DNA from: Deuterostichococcus epilithicus
Taxonomy: Eukaryota > Chlorophyta > Trebouxiophyceae > Prasiolales > Stichococcaceae
Assembly (NCBI GenBank): GCA_033439295.1
Contig: JAVTLE010000011.1
Coordinates: forward strand, 1,550,082 to 1,614,081
Direction of reading: 5' to 3'
DNA: 64,000 bases
Shown: positions 33,301 through 46,000 of the stretch, piece by piece
Layout of the letters: every line of letters begins with the position of its first letter
Numbering within the stretch: the stretch's first letter is position 1
Made by a program: the position numbers and the translations under genes
Notes under the pieces: model-generated
Told to the model about the DNA's origin: nothing
What the model saw: the letters and a program-made list of their open reading frames with translations, nothing else
Database searches by the model: none

Positions 33301-36300
33301 TTCCTGACTCTCAGCATGCACCCTGTATATGAAAGGCAACGCACCAGATCTCGCCCTCCAGGTCCTTCGGCACGCGCTGCAGCCGCACGGCATTGCGCAG
33401 GGAGGCTGGGAAGCGCTCTGCCAGTGGGCCAAGCCGCTTAGCCAGCTCCCGAGCCTGCAGGTTGCACCCGATCGTCAAGGGCTGCTCAAACCTTGCCTTG
33501 GACCAGGTGCAGGAATGGGGTCGGGCACCTCTAAACGTTCTGCATGTCTGCCATGCAGGGCAGCAGGTGCAGTCGGTGATGCACAGAAGTCAGCATCTTC
33601 ATGCATCTTTATGCCCGCAATGCCCCGGAGGAGGTTTCAACTCGGACGAAGAAGACTGCACGACACCAAAGATCACCTGCGGCTCCAGGTCGGAGGCGAA
33701 CTCGTGGGCGCGCGGCTTGAGCTGCTGGTTCACAAAGGCATCCGCGATGGGCTCCGCGTTCTCACCAATGATGTGCGCCGTCTCGTTGGCCTCCTTTGAC
33801 AGCGCCTCCACCGTCTGCGGCGCCTGGCATGATTGAGGGCAGAAAACCTCAATGCAACGTCCTGAAATGCTCCTTCAATCACCCGAAACCTGTGTGCACG
33901 AGATGAGCAGCTCGTTCCACACAGCACGGCAGCCAGGCCAGGCAGGGTGACTGTGTGACATGTTGTTCAGGCAGTGTGGCTTGTGAAGCTTTTTGGCTCA
34001 CCGTCTCTGTGATGATCGAGGCAATGGGCGCCACGTACTGTGTCTTGACCAACTCAGCAGTGGGCTCCGCCTGTGGAGGGCATGGCGCTACATCAGCTGA
34101 CGTGGGTATGGAATGTTTCGGAATGATGCACATAGCAGCTCCCACATGTCTCCTGTTGTGCCTTCCCCGCGGCTGCACAGTATGGATATGCCACAGGCCG
34201 CTGCTACAAACCAACATCTGACAAAAGAGCCCTCCACAGCATGTTTCGATCTGCACCTGGTCAGCGATGGCCTGGGCGACAGGTATGATAGCCTCCGAGG
34301 TGATACGGTCGGCCGCATACTCAGCCTGCCCCGCAGCGTCCGCCACCGCTGGCTGCAGCACCTGTGTCACAGGTGGCATGCTGCGGACTGAGCTGCCGTG
34401 ACAACGCTCGCAAACGGTTCCTGGGCTGTGGATGGCATGGAGCCCTTTGGGACTGAGGCTGCAGCTGGCGGCACGGGCAAATAGATACGGTACAGCATAT
34501 AAGTCCGCACCTTCTCAGTGAGGACCTTTGCCTGCGGCACAGCATTCTCAGCGACATCCTTGCCGATGGTGCGCAGCTGGCCTGCCACCTCCTGCGAGGC
34601 TGGCTCCACCTGGTTTGCGAACTCCTGCGATGCAGTCAGTGTTGGCAGGGTCAGCGCAAGCTTGGCACTCCATATGTAGCCAGTCGACCGTGCAGGGCAG
34701 GGACCGGGCGCAGTACAGGCGGCCTGTATTTTTCACGGCTCGTCAAGAGTGTTCTGTCATGGAAAGCTACGATGACCATTTGTGTGTGTCAGCGTTCGCC
34801 ATCCCCCTGTCTTCTCATCTTCACATGTGCCGCTATTTCTGCAGGTGCCCAAGCAGAACGGTGCCCAGTCAGAACTCAAGTCCTCATCTGCCAGATCTAA
34901 CATTGCTTCCAAGCGACTGGGCCATCACACACCTGAGCGCCCGGCTTCAGGATGTCCCGGGTGATCTCCTTGGCCGTCGTGTCCAGGCGCTCGGCTGCAT
35001 GCTCCGCTGCAGGCTGCATCGTCTCCTGCGTCAAGCGCTCTGCTGCCGGCACCGCCTGCACAGGGCACGAGCAACGAGTTTCTATATTGAGGCTTGTCCG
35101 AAACCAGAGTTGAGTGTGGCGACACTCTTGAGGCGCGCAAGCCGCAACTACTGGTCAGCCAGCCCCTGCGCTGCACCATGCATTTTGCACTTGTGTGGTG
35201 TTGCAGCCAAGGTCAGCCAGGCACCAGACGGTCAAGAGCGTTGACTGCCTTGATTGCGCGGCCCATTGGAAAACTGTCCATTGGTGAACTGACCATTGGT
35301 AAACTGTCACAAAACAGACAAATTTCCGAATGAACATCTCACCTCCGCCTTGACCTTGTCAGCCACAGGCTGGATGATCTCGCTCTTCACCTCGTCCGCC
35401 GTCGGCTGCGCCTGTGTGCAGCAATGATGCAAGAGCACCCTTACAACTGCAATTGCCTGCAGCATCACAGCCAGTGGCACCCTCTGCGGCCTGAAACATT
35501 GCTGTACAGTAGAGAGCATGCAGCAGGCGCCTAGCAGCTGCCAGTAGCAGCACACTAGACTAGGGTTTGCGAAAGGGCGTGCCTGTTCTGCCAGCTTCTG
35601 CGCCTCGGGCAGCAGCACCTCCTGCGTCACACGCTGGGCGCCGTCCTCCACCTGGCTCGCCAGCCGCTCCGCGCCCGGCTGCAGCTGCCCCTTCGTGAGC
35701 TTCTCTGCGGTCGGCACCGCCTGGATGGCAGGAGAGGGCTCGTGAACTTATTGCTATTTCGTGGGACTGCCGCCCATGTCCTTGCACAGGAGAACATCCG
35801 CACAATTGCTGTGCAGCAGGCGCCCTGCTACGGCCACTCACACACAGGTGAGAGACAACAGCGGCATGGTGGGAAATGCGTCAGCAGCACACCCGATCAC
35901 GATGCGGCAAAAGCCCGGGACAGACAACCACGAGGAGTCTCACAAATAGGACTGCTCAGACACCTGCTCGGCCAGTTGCTTGGCGGGCTGGCGGATGTAC
36001 TGGCTTGTGGCGTCCTTGGCCATCGGCTCGGCATTGTCAGCCACCTTCTGCGCCAGCGGCTTCAGCTGCTCCTCCGCCACCCGCTCCGCCATGGCGTTGC
36101 CTGCAAAGCAAGGAAACGAAGGTGAGCACACCAGGCTCAATAACAAACAGATGTTCTGTTTGATAGGTGGAAGCCTGCACGCTGGCTGCAATGACATAGG
36201 TTCGATGCAGTCTGCAGACATGTGGCCAGAGTACCCTCCCAACATCGACCGACATTGCATGGAGCCCTCAGTCAAGTCAAATCAAATTTACCATCTTGTT

Positions 36301-39300
36301 CAGACATGTTGTGATTTTCTTGTGTGTGGGCGCTCCAGCACTCACCCTGCTCGTCGACGTAGGCAGCAGCGCTCTCGCCGCGGCTACGGAGCTCGTAGGC
36401 GGCGTTCTCCGCGCTGTCCGGCACCTGCTTTGCCGCCGGCTTCAGCTGCTCCTGTGTGAACTGCTGCGCCGTAGAGTCCACCTGTGCACAATCAGATCAA
36501 AGGCATCGGCAAAGGCATCGGCAAAGCAGGCTCGTCACAAAACGTCAACTCTTTAGCGTTTCTGAAAAACAGACGGTAATGGTGGGAACCATGCGACTAC
36601 CGCCTCACAGGACGACATAAGTGGACTGGCTGCTAAAGTTCAACTGTATAACTGCAGGTGTCTCCTCCTTGACGCCTTCTTCTGAAACGACGAGCCATAG
36701 GGCAGAGGCATAGCACTCAATATGTGGTCGCAACGAAACACACCTGCTTGGCAAACTGGTCCGCTGCGGGGCGGACCGCTCCATCTGTCACCTTCTTGAC
36801 CTGCGGCACCGCCTGTTCCTGCACCTGCAAATTCCCAGGCAGGAACAGTAAGGGACGAAAATGCCATGAGGAAGACACACAGATAGGGCTGAAACTGCTG
36901 AAGTTGCGCTGGACAGCGATGGCGGCCCGGCTTCTGAAGGCATGTGCAGCGCGCTGCAGTGGACAGGTGTTGCCTTGGTGAGCATCTGCGCCGCCAGGGC
37001 GTGCATCTGTGCAGCCACTGCCATGCTCCTTGCGGCAGGCCAGCTGTGCTGCAACCCAGCTGCGCTGCAAAGCCACCACAGCCACCTCTGCAATCTGCCA
37101 CTTGTGCAAAACAGAAAACAGGTGAAGAGGCGCGGCGCGCCTGCTTGGCGGCACCCTGGACCTGGGCGTCGGCTTGATCGGCCACCTGCTGCGCCGCAGG
37201 GCCCACCTCCTGTGCCACCTCCTGGATGCCGTCGTTCACCTGCAGCAGGGATTGCCACGGGTGAAGGTGCCAGAATCCACACTAAGGCGCAAGTATGTCT
37301 GGTCCTAGCTGCCAGTGGCGGACGTCGCTTTGCGTGAGCCACCGCCTAATCATGCACCCACCTCGCAAAGACCTCGCACCTAGCCATCGGCAACACCATG
37401 ACTGGGTGTACTGTGCAGGCCTGCCCGCATGCCCGCAGCCAAGCGCTGTAATGCTGCAAGGCGGCACAGCACACGCACCTGGCCTGCCGCATCCAGCTCC
37501 ACCTGGGCCAGCTGGTCCGCGATCGGCTTGATCTGCTTGCCGCTCTCCTTCACCTGCTTGGCCACGTCCTGCGCGGAGTCGCCCAGCTGCGCAATGTTGT
37601 CCTGCGCCTGGTCACCCACCTCCCCGATCTGCACCAGTTGCATGTCCAGTCGGCTCCAGCTCGCTAAACAGGAACCGATACGGCCAGAGACACCCCAGAG
37701 GTGCTGCCAAACAGCCCAGGTGCTTTCTGAGAGCGCAGCAGTACAAAGGGCAATTGCCTTTCCGTTCGAATGCCGATGCATCTCAAACCCGCAACTGCAA
37801 CCATGCAGATTGTCAGTGGAAACAGACTGACCTGCTCCGCGGCATTGTCGCCCGCCTCCTTCAGCTGTTTCTCCGCGTCCGCGCCGGCGTCACGGCCCTG
37901 GCCTGCGAGGTCGTCCGCAGCGTCCCTCGTCTGGTCGCCTGCCTTGCTGATCTGCAAGACGAAAACTCGGCCATGAGATGCACCGCTTGGAAACTGCTTC
38001 ACCTGAAGGCCGACAGCTGACTACGGGCTAGCCAGCCGATCCGCTGGTCAGGCTCGCCCCTCACAACATTTGCAGCGCTTGTCCAGGGTGCGGGCTGCTC
38101 ATTTCAGTCCCAGCCAGCTCGCGCAGGTTGGCCAGCAGGTTCAGGATCCACGCTGACCTCGTCGGCGGCGGTGTCACCAGCCTTCCGCGCCCGCTGCGCT
38201 GCATCGCCGCCCGCCTCGCGCCCCTGGCTGGCCAGGTCGCCCGCAGTCTCCTTCGCCTGCGCACCCGCGCGGCCGATGCCGCCTGCCGCCGCGTCGCCGG
38301 CCTTCTCCGCCTCCGCCTGCGCCTGGCTGCCCGCCTGGCGGCCCTGGTCCGCTGTATGAAGTGGAGGATGAGGTCGGGACTCCTTTGATGTGTGGCAGCT
38401 TGCTGATTACATGTTCCTCTACGGCCGGGTAGTCTGCTGTGAGGGGTACAGCTCCTTGCAGGTTGCAGGTATATTCTAATTGTGCTGTGCGCACATGGAC
38501 CATACATGCATGCCCTGGATGGGCACAAAGCCGAAATCTTCCGATGCGAGCAAGTATCAAAATCCGTGCCTGCTGTGCCAGCAGCAGACTGCGCCTGCTG
38601 GCCGGCCTGGCTGACGCCGCCAGCAGCGGATGCGGCAGCGTCCTGCGTCCTGCCCGCAGCCTGGTCACCCGCCTGGCGCACCTGCATCACATTAGACGCC
38701 CTGATCAAGTCTTGCACCACGGCCAGTCTTCAAAAAGCAGTGCTCAGCCTGCACTCCAAGGCATGTGAACTGCAGGGCTTATCTACACCCGCACAAGCTG
38801 CCATAGTTCCCTGGGAAGCCAACTCTGACCCCTTGTGCTTGGCCATGTCATGCCGTGTCTCGCTTCACTGGCGAGACAACGTGCCTGCGAGCCCGTCTGC
38901 GAGCCCGCCTGCTGTGCCGCGCCACCAGCCTGGCCGGCCACCCGCTTCGCGGCGGCGCCGGCGCTCTGCGCCTGCCCCGCTGCAGCGCCGCCCGCCTGCT
39001 GCGCTGCAGACTGGCCGGCTGCACCGGCGCCTGCCTGTGACGAGCTGCCGCTGATGCCCGGCACATTGAGGCCCGTCCAGTCCTGACGCTTGGCCTCCTG
39101 CAGGGTACAAGAGCTCGAACCTGATGACCGATGTGCTTTCGTTGAAGAAGTTTTGATGATGATATTCTGGATTGCCATGTCAGACTGAGTGTGTGGCAAT
39201 TGGAAGGAACGGTCGTTGGGTTGGCTGATCGTGCGGCTGTGCGGCGTGCTCCGAATGATGGATATTCATGATGGAGCAGCTGTCGACGTGCTTCTGCCGT

Positions 39301-42040
39301 ACCTGGAAGATTGTCGCCAGGTCGCGCAGCGCCTCGGCGCGGCGCCGGCGGACAGCCTTCTCCACAGTCTTGTCGCCCAGCACCAGGTCGCACACCTGCG
39401 GTGTTCGGTGCCCAATCCTTGAGTTTAATGATCTGTGTGAACCAGTTGTTGCGTTCCAAAAATGCAGAAGCATGTCGGCAGATGTGCAGGGGAATGAGGT
39501 GGGGATGCTGCTGGCGGGACAGCAGGATGCTCAGCAGTCGACGGGTGCTGCGCAGTCTGCCAATGAGATGCCAGATGGACATCCAGACCTGGTCGAGAGT
39601 GTTCTCGGTGTCGTACACCAGCACGCGCCACACGGAGGTGATGGTCAGCCCCATCCGATTCTCCAGGTAGGCTGCACGCGAGGCGCAAAGGCTCAGCACA
39701 GCTGCGGCTGCTTGCACACAAGGGCATCTCAAGAGCCTGCATGGCCCGGCCCAGTGCACATGCCGCAATGAGACCAGGCATGGCATTGCGTGTGAGGTGC
39801 TGCGCCGCGACACTGACTCGCGATCAGGGCAAGCCAGTCAGGCCGCCACACCGTGCATTCCAGTGCAAACAGGAAGGTGACACGTACCGGCACCCTCGAT
39901 GGGGTCCATGGCACCGCCATTGGACCCGTTGGTCTCCATGTCCCGCTTCATGAGCTTCAACGAGATGTATGCCTTGCCCGCGTTGGCCTGTGGGAAGCAT
40001 GTCAACCAATCGGCTCGACTGCACCTGGGGGTTAGATGGCCTATGGGAAGCGGTCAAACAGTCGTTGACTGCGCCTGAATTGGGTTGACAGCACCAAGGT
40101 GGCCAGCGTTGGCCAGCCCGGGTGTTTGCGCATCAGAGCCCGGTCTCCTGGTCTCTTAGCATTGACTGTTGACGCCAGGCGCTGTGCACCCATGGCAGGC
40201 GGTCCGGGAAGGCGCGCACCAGTGTGGTGGCGTTGTGGTACTTGCGCGCGAACCATTCGCCGACGACATTGCCGAGCCATGGCTCCGCCTTGCGGTCGTA
40301 CATGTAGCCGATGACATGCAGCAGCGGCGCGCCAAAGGCGTGGTTTGCAAGCCGCTGCGCCTCTTCCACCATCTGCGACGTTTCATTAGAGCCACCAGTT
40401 AACCTCTTATTTAAATTTTCAAGATTGGTGGTGGGTGTCAGCTGGTAGATGTGCACCTCTGCGCGAGGCTGGCTGAACATCTGCAGCACCGTCACACAGA
40501 GGTGAGGCAGCAAGGACGGGAATGTATGGATGTGAAGAACAGCAGCTGAAGGATCGACAGAATCGACATTGACGGGAGAAAGCGTGCCTGCATGCGGAAG
40601 CCGGCGCGATCGCCGTCCACGTATGGCTGCAGCCGCTGCTTCAGCTTGTCCGCCAGCATGTGGCTCCGTTCCTGCAGCATGCCAGCTTCATCAGGTCGGT
40701 TCATTGTGAGTCTGGACTGGACATCAGACACAGAAGCGATGCCAGGGACCGTCTCACCTCAGACGACAGTGTTGGAGGTACTCGTAAAAGGCTCTCGTCG
40801 TGCAGCCACAGGGCTGAGACCATGCCAGACTCACTTTCAAACAGTGCGCACCTCTTGCAGCACAGTCAGGCGCTCCTTGACGGAGCGGTTGTCGCTGTCT
40901 GGCGCAGCATAGTCTTGCGCCACCACGATGCCCGCCGCAGCCGCCATGGCCACCTGCGCGTGAAGGAGTAGGTGAGTGGTCAAGCTGTGCGGGCACTCAG
41001 TGCCTGTGCTTTTGGGATTTGCTTCCACAGGCTGCCGCTCTCCAGTGTTTTGTGATGGCAGATCAAGCCTGTGATGTCGTGGTTTGTTTGCACAGTATGA
41101 GTCTCAGGGACTGTCAGCTCGGCGTGCAAGCGCCTGCCAGCTCGGCTTGCGCAACCTACAGCTTGCAGACGGTGTGAATGCCAGCGCTCGAACTCCACCA
41201 TAACCCAGACCAGCAGCACGCACCTGGCCGACATACTCCTCAAAGTAGTCGCCGGCGAGCGCCAGTCCCACTGCCTGCGCCGCGCTCACCAGCTGCTGCT
41301 CGTGAATGCCTGCGTACCGCAATATTCGTTTCAGTGCCGCGCTGCGCTGCAATGTCTGCGCTTGGCTGCTGTGGCCACGGCATCAATGTGGCTGCACGAT
41401 CAGTGAAATAGGGTCCTGGACATCGTCAGCTGACGGCCAGCGATAGTTGACATACAGGATCAGCAAGGCCAGAGAGGCACCTGAGTATCCGATGTCGTCG
41501 TACTGCTGCCGCGCCTTCGAGTTCGTCAGCACGCCGTACGCCTCCTTCAGCGGCTCCAGCTCCTCTGCGGCCTCCGTGGGCGTGTCTGCGACCTGCTTGA
41601 CCTGTGCGTCGTGGCATCGCAAATTGAAGGCCTATGAGCTTCTGCAGACGTGACATTGGCAGCGCCGGCTGGACTGTCTGCGTCATCATGAGCAGTGGCG
41701 TGCCTTCCATCATCAGCCCTGATGAGCAGGCAGTGCATTCAGCTTCATCCGACTTGCGATGCGTGGCAATATCATGTCGCGTGATGAGCAGCTGGGTCTC
41801 GAAGACTTGCTGCCGCACCTCTGCCTTCCGCTCATTGAAGGCGGCCTTGATTTGCGACTTGGACGCATCCTCGGCGACGCCGAGCGTGTCGTATAGCTGC
41901 ATGTCCTTTGGGTGGCCCTCTCCGCCGTTGCCGCCACTGATGCCCGCGGGCAGCTTGCTGGTGACCGCCTCCTTCATCTCCCGCAGCTTGGCGCCCGCGG
42001 AGCTGTTGCTCAGCTCCGCCTTGGCCACCTCTCCGGGCAT
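27388..42040 (-). CDS. J-like/DnaJ-X protein fused to a giant LEA-like helix array (1,793 aa)
   Basis: Forty exons join in frame (5,382 nt). Start is ATG at 42040 (MPGEVAKAELSN); stop TAA at 27388-27390. Exons 1-3 encode a J-like domain: YDTLGVAEDASKSQIKAAF and then LKEAYGVLTNSKARQQYDDI, but the HPD tripeptide is missing. Exons 4-9 match the plant/fungal DnaJ-X domain: FEEYVGQVAMAAAAGIVVAQ, ADKLKQRLQPYVDGDR, EEAQRLANHAFGAPLLHVIG, TSVWRVLVYDTENTLDQ and RRAEALRDLATIF. From exon 10 on, about 1,360 residues are Ala/Glu/Lys/Gln/Asp-rich amphipathic repeats without Cys, resembling group 3 LEA proteins or apolipoprotein helices (ADKAASKVEAAGHAAAEK, AEDYSKTGQQQ). The first part implies a relative of Hsp40 co-chaperones; without HPD, Hsp70 activation is unlikely. 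The array suggests membrane or protein protection under drying or freezing (inference). Five introns are GC-AG. Confidence 0.85.
27388..42040 (-). other. Exon map of the J-like/LEA gene
   Basis: Exons 5' to 3' on the minus strand: 41819-42040, 41481-41592, 41224-41309, 40852-40953, 40588-40671, 40190-40372, 39888-39987, 39589-39671, 39303-39395, 38885-39097, 38570-38681, 38158-38351, 37832-37951, 37479-37628, 37141-37239, 36744-36824, 36346-36481, 35964-36100, 35583-35720, 35343-35411, 34933-35055, 34511-34624, 34257-34352, 34002-34070, 33677-33823, 33345-33454, 33044-33122, 32754-32876, 32168-32365, 31780-31983, 31318-31515, 30959-31093, 30215-30382, 29737-29835, 29382-29480, 29099-29191, 28741-28866, 28379-28498, 27730-28176 and 27388-27507. 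Thirty-four of 39 introns are phase 0. GC donors follow the exons ending at 40588, 38885, 38570, 37141 and 35583. The least certain donor is at 40190 (TGG then gtgcac). Confidence 0.8.
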
Positions 42041-42200
42041 CCTGACCTGCGTTATAAATATTAGTCTACGTTGCGCGTTGGCTGAATGCAAACATCACGG
42101 TGCACAACTGCACTCATGTGCTGCAATCGCAGAGGTGAGTACGGCCACTGACTCACGGCGCTAACCTGGCTGATGCTTCTTCGGGCGCTTTAAAGAAAAT
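42041..42200 (-). promoter_or_regulatory. 5' UTR intron and leader of the J-like/LEA gene
   Basis: A six-base leader stub (42041-42046) precedes the ATG and follows an acceptor (TTTATAACGCAG). A matching donor, GCGCC then gtgagt, sits at 42156, giving a 110-nt intron in the 5' UTR. The exon beyond 42157 has no in-frame ATG, so it should be untranslated. A coding upstream exon cannot be fully excluded. Confidence 0.5.
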
Positions 42201-43071
42201 TCAACACTCTGTTATTCTCGTCGAATGCGCAGTGCCTTCAGTGATGCCAACTCAAAAGCAGCTTCCGACACGGGTCTTCGTCAGCATGTATTGCGCACAG
42301 TCGTTTCGCGCAGTTATAGCGCGCCGATCGAGTTTGCTGCAACTCCTGCACCCAGGAAATGTCTTGACAGTCCAGCCGGCTGTTTCCTGGCCTCCTGTGC
42401 TTGCAGGCCGAAAGAATGTCGGCCTAGGGAGCCAGGCGGAAGTCGCCGGCACGTGCAGTCTGCTACTCAACCTATATGAGTAGCCTAGGTTTCCGCCAGC
42501 CGAAAGGCTGTGTGCTCCGGATCACAGGACCCGTCACGGCATGATCACTTGCGTCTCAGGCTTCAGTCACAAAGAGCATATGCATGTGCTGTTTCGTTGA
42601 AACAACAGTCTGCACAGAGGCGGTGTGAAAGACTTTTGTCCTGTCCAAGGGTTGATGAGCCTCACATAATTTTGGCAGCCAGCTGCGCAGCGCCGCAGTC
42701 ATCAAAGCACTGAATCCCATCTTGACAAGCCTTTGAACAGGCCTCCCACCACATCGGGCTGTGCCAGCGTTGTTGCAAGCCGGGTTCCGGAAGACATCGT
42801 ACATGCAGCTTCGCAACATGCGTGAGGCATCTGGGGGATGATCTCAACGTAGCCTGCAGCCGGCCGCTCGCTTCCGTCGGGACTGGCCGTTGCATGCTGG
42901 ACCTTGGGCAATGGGTGGAACAGAGGGCGGCACCAACGGCAGTTCTGGTGCAAGCGGCCACAATGACGAGCAGTTCCAGTAAGCGACCCCGCACTCTGCT
43001 TAGCGCTCAATGTGCACGCTCTGAACGAGTCGCTTGATCCCTGAACTTGGTACGCGGCGTTGCGCAGGCGC
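42201..43071. other. Divergent intergenic region
   Basis: About 870 bases between the head-to-head J-like/LEA gene (minus) and the synaptotagmin-like gene (plus). It must hold both promoters. I see small open frames but nothing recognisable and no TATA box that I trust. An upstream exon of the plus-strand gene is possible, because an acceptor (TTGCGCAG) sits just before its first Met. Confidence 0.45.
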
Positions 43072-46000
43072 ATGCTGGAACAGCTTGATCAGGCCGTCGC
43101 CAGATACGGCTCACGCAGCCGCTTCCATATGTTCGAGTTGTGCCTGGGAATCATCGTCGCCATCGGCCTGGTGGTGCTCTGGCAAATGTGGTACCAGGGC
43201 GCGCTGTCGCGGTGCGCATGTGCTGGCGGCCAAGGCCAAGCAATTGGCAATGCCCTGACACTCGCCACTGGAGACTGTCCCAGGATGCATGAAGCTGAGG
43301 ATGGCACACTGATCGCATCATTGACAGACGATCTCCTTGCCTTGCAGGCGACAGAGGAAGAAGCGGCTGCAGCGGGCGGTGGAGGCGCTGAACGATATGA
43401 GCCCCGAGCAGCTGAAGCAGCTGTTCCGACAGGTGATGAGCTGCCTTTGTACTGCACGACTGCCTGCTCCCTGTCGGCCTGCGCAATGCAACATCGTCTT
43501 GACCCCCTGATCCGGCTCGCAGGCCAACCTCGACCTGCCCGGGTGGCTGATGAACCCAGGTATGTCTGTGGGTCACGACGACTTCCCACATTGCTGTACG
43601 CTGCTGCTCGAACTTGAGTTTCCCTGCACAAACGCTCGCCTGCTGTGCGACAGCTGATCAGTTTTGAATTCTTCAGACATGGAGCGGTCGCCCTGGGTCA
43701 ACGGCGTCATCACGCAGCTGTGGGAGCGGATCGCGCACATCATGGAGGTGCCTCTGCTGTCACGCGCTGCCGGCAACTCCCAATGTGCATCCGCGAGTCA
43801 TGTTGCAGAAAATGCCACAAGATGGCAGAGTCCGAGGCACAGAGCCAGGACTGACCGCTGTCACGACTGCCTACCACAGGAGCAAGGCAAGGAGATGGCG
43901 GAGCAGGTGCTGAAGGAGAACACGCCCCGCTGGATCACGTCCGTAAAGCTGACCAGGCTCACGATGGGCGAACAGGTGGGCGCCAGCAGCCACTGTGCTG
44001 GGTTCGGCAGGGTTCGGCAGGGTGTTGCAGGAGGCGCTATCCCGCAAGGAAACTGACTTGTGCTCCGTGCACGGGGTGGCAATTCAAGCGGCAGTGCATC
44101 GCTCGACCGCATCTCCTGCTGCTGCGCAGCCGCCGGAAATCACGTCCATCAAGGTGTACAAGACGGAGGGCGCCAGCCAGGAGGAGGTCACCCTGGACTT
44201 CGACTTCATGTGGAACGGTGTGTGCAGGGGCATGCGCGCTTGCATGAAGCAGGCAGCTACACATGCCTCAGGACTGGCACATGTAGCCGGAACCTGCGGG
44301 GCTGTTTGCTACTGCGGTGGAGAGCGACTGCGGTGGAGAGCGAGAAGGCCATACCATGATGTCGCCTCGCAGGCGACCAGGAGGCGCAGCTGCTCATCAA
44401 GCCGCTGCCCCGCCAGCTGCAGTGGACGCCGCTGCTGCCGGCGGCCAAGGTGCAAAGCCGGCGGCTGTCTGATGTAGTGACAGGGGCTTGCAGTGCTCCG
44501 GTCCTCCATGGCGGCGTTCAGGTCTCGAGTGTTTTCATGCGACCTGTTCATGCTGGCAGGTTCTGTCCAACATCGTGGTGCTGAAGGTCGGGATGGAGGA
44601 TTTTTCCATCAGCGGCAAGGCGCGCTGCTCGCTGCGGCCGCTGCTGAACCGGCCGCCCGTCGTCGGCGCCATGAAGGTGTAGTGACAGGCCTCCATATAG
44701 GCGAGCTGCTGACGTGCCTTCGTCGATTCCTCCACGAACCAACACGTCGGTTCTGCTCCTCTGCACAGCTCAACTAGCAGGCAGACCACAGCACCCATGG
44801 GCGAGAAAGTCGGTGCTTGCAAAACAACGACAGGGCTCTGTTGCCTGCAGATCTCGCTCATACAGCCGCCGAAGTACCACTACCACCTGACGCTGTACGG
44901 CGGCGATCTGACGCTGCTGCCCGGCGTGGAAGCGTGGCTCGACAGCGTCATCACCGACAGCGTCATTCAGTGAGATCCTTTGCTTACCTGTGGGGGCATG
45001 CACCAATACCTGCTTCGGCACGCGGCGCAGGGCAGGGAGCCCAAGACCGGCCAGGGAGCGGCACATGCATGCCGCTGTGAGTTCGTGTGTGCTGAGGAGG
45101 GTTTGGAGCCACACCTCACGAGACGACTTCGACAGCTTGCAGTGTGTGAATTATGTGTATATTTTTTTACTCGAGACCGATGCCAGACTTATCAGGCAAC
45201 GTAAGCTCAACCATCATCTCAAAGCCCTCCGCTCCCAGGTCGTACATGCTGCCGGAGGGGCTGGTGGTGCCGCTGGTGGACGGCGATCTTGGCTTCGTGG
45301 ACCTGCCCAAGGGCATACTGTTCGTGCGCCTCATAGAGGCCGTCAACGTGCCCAAGACCGACTGGCTGGGCAAATGCGACCCCTACGTTGTGTGAGTCAA
45401 CTGCCCTGCCTCGACAGATGCAAGTGGCAGCAGTCGCGCCCATGGCACTGGCGTCGGTTGCTGCTGCTGGTGCATGTGGTGGCATCGTCATCATTCCAGG
45501 AGGGTTTCACCAGCCCTGCCAAGTGCCTGACCTGTCTGCTTGCTCTCGGGGCCTGTGCTTGAAGCATGCACTGCAGGTCTGCCGGCTGGCAGATTGGAGA
45601 CATCTGCTTCGTAGATAGGCCCTACTCGTGGCGTGTTATTTCTCCGCCTTCACACAAACGTACCCTGCTCGTAACCCTATTCTCCAGCGCGCAAGACTGC
45701 CGCAAGTCTTGGTATGTCTGCTGCAGCATGTGGACGCGGTCAACGCGCAAGTCCAAGAGCCCGGTGCAGCACAACTCGTACCACCCGGTGTGGGAGGACG
45801 CACGCAGCTCGCAGCCCTACGTGTTTCTGGTGCACGACCCCGACATCCAGAAGCTGCACATCGAGGTGCGGGCGCACTGTTCCGCCTCTGACAAGCATTC
45901 ACTTCAGGCAAACAAGAGCGTTAGAGAGGAAGCGCGCATGGCCCACAAGGTGACACAAAGCGCGCTGCTTCGTGCATCGGCTACAGCATGTGGAGGTTTG

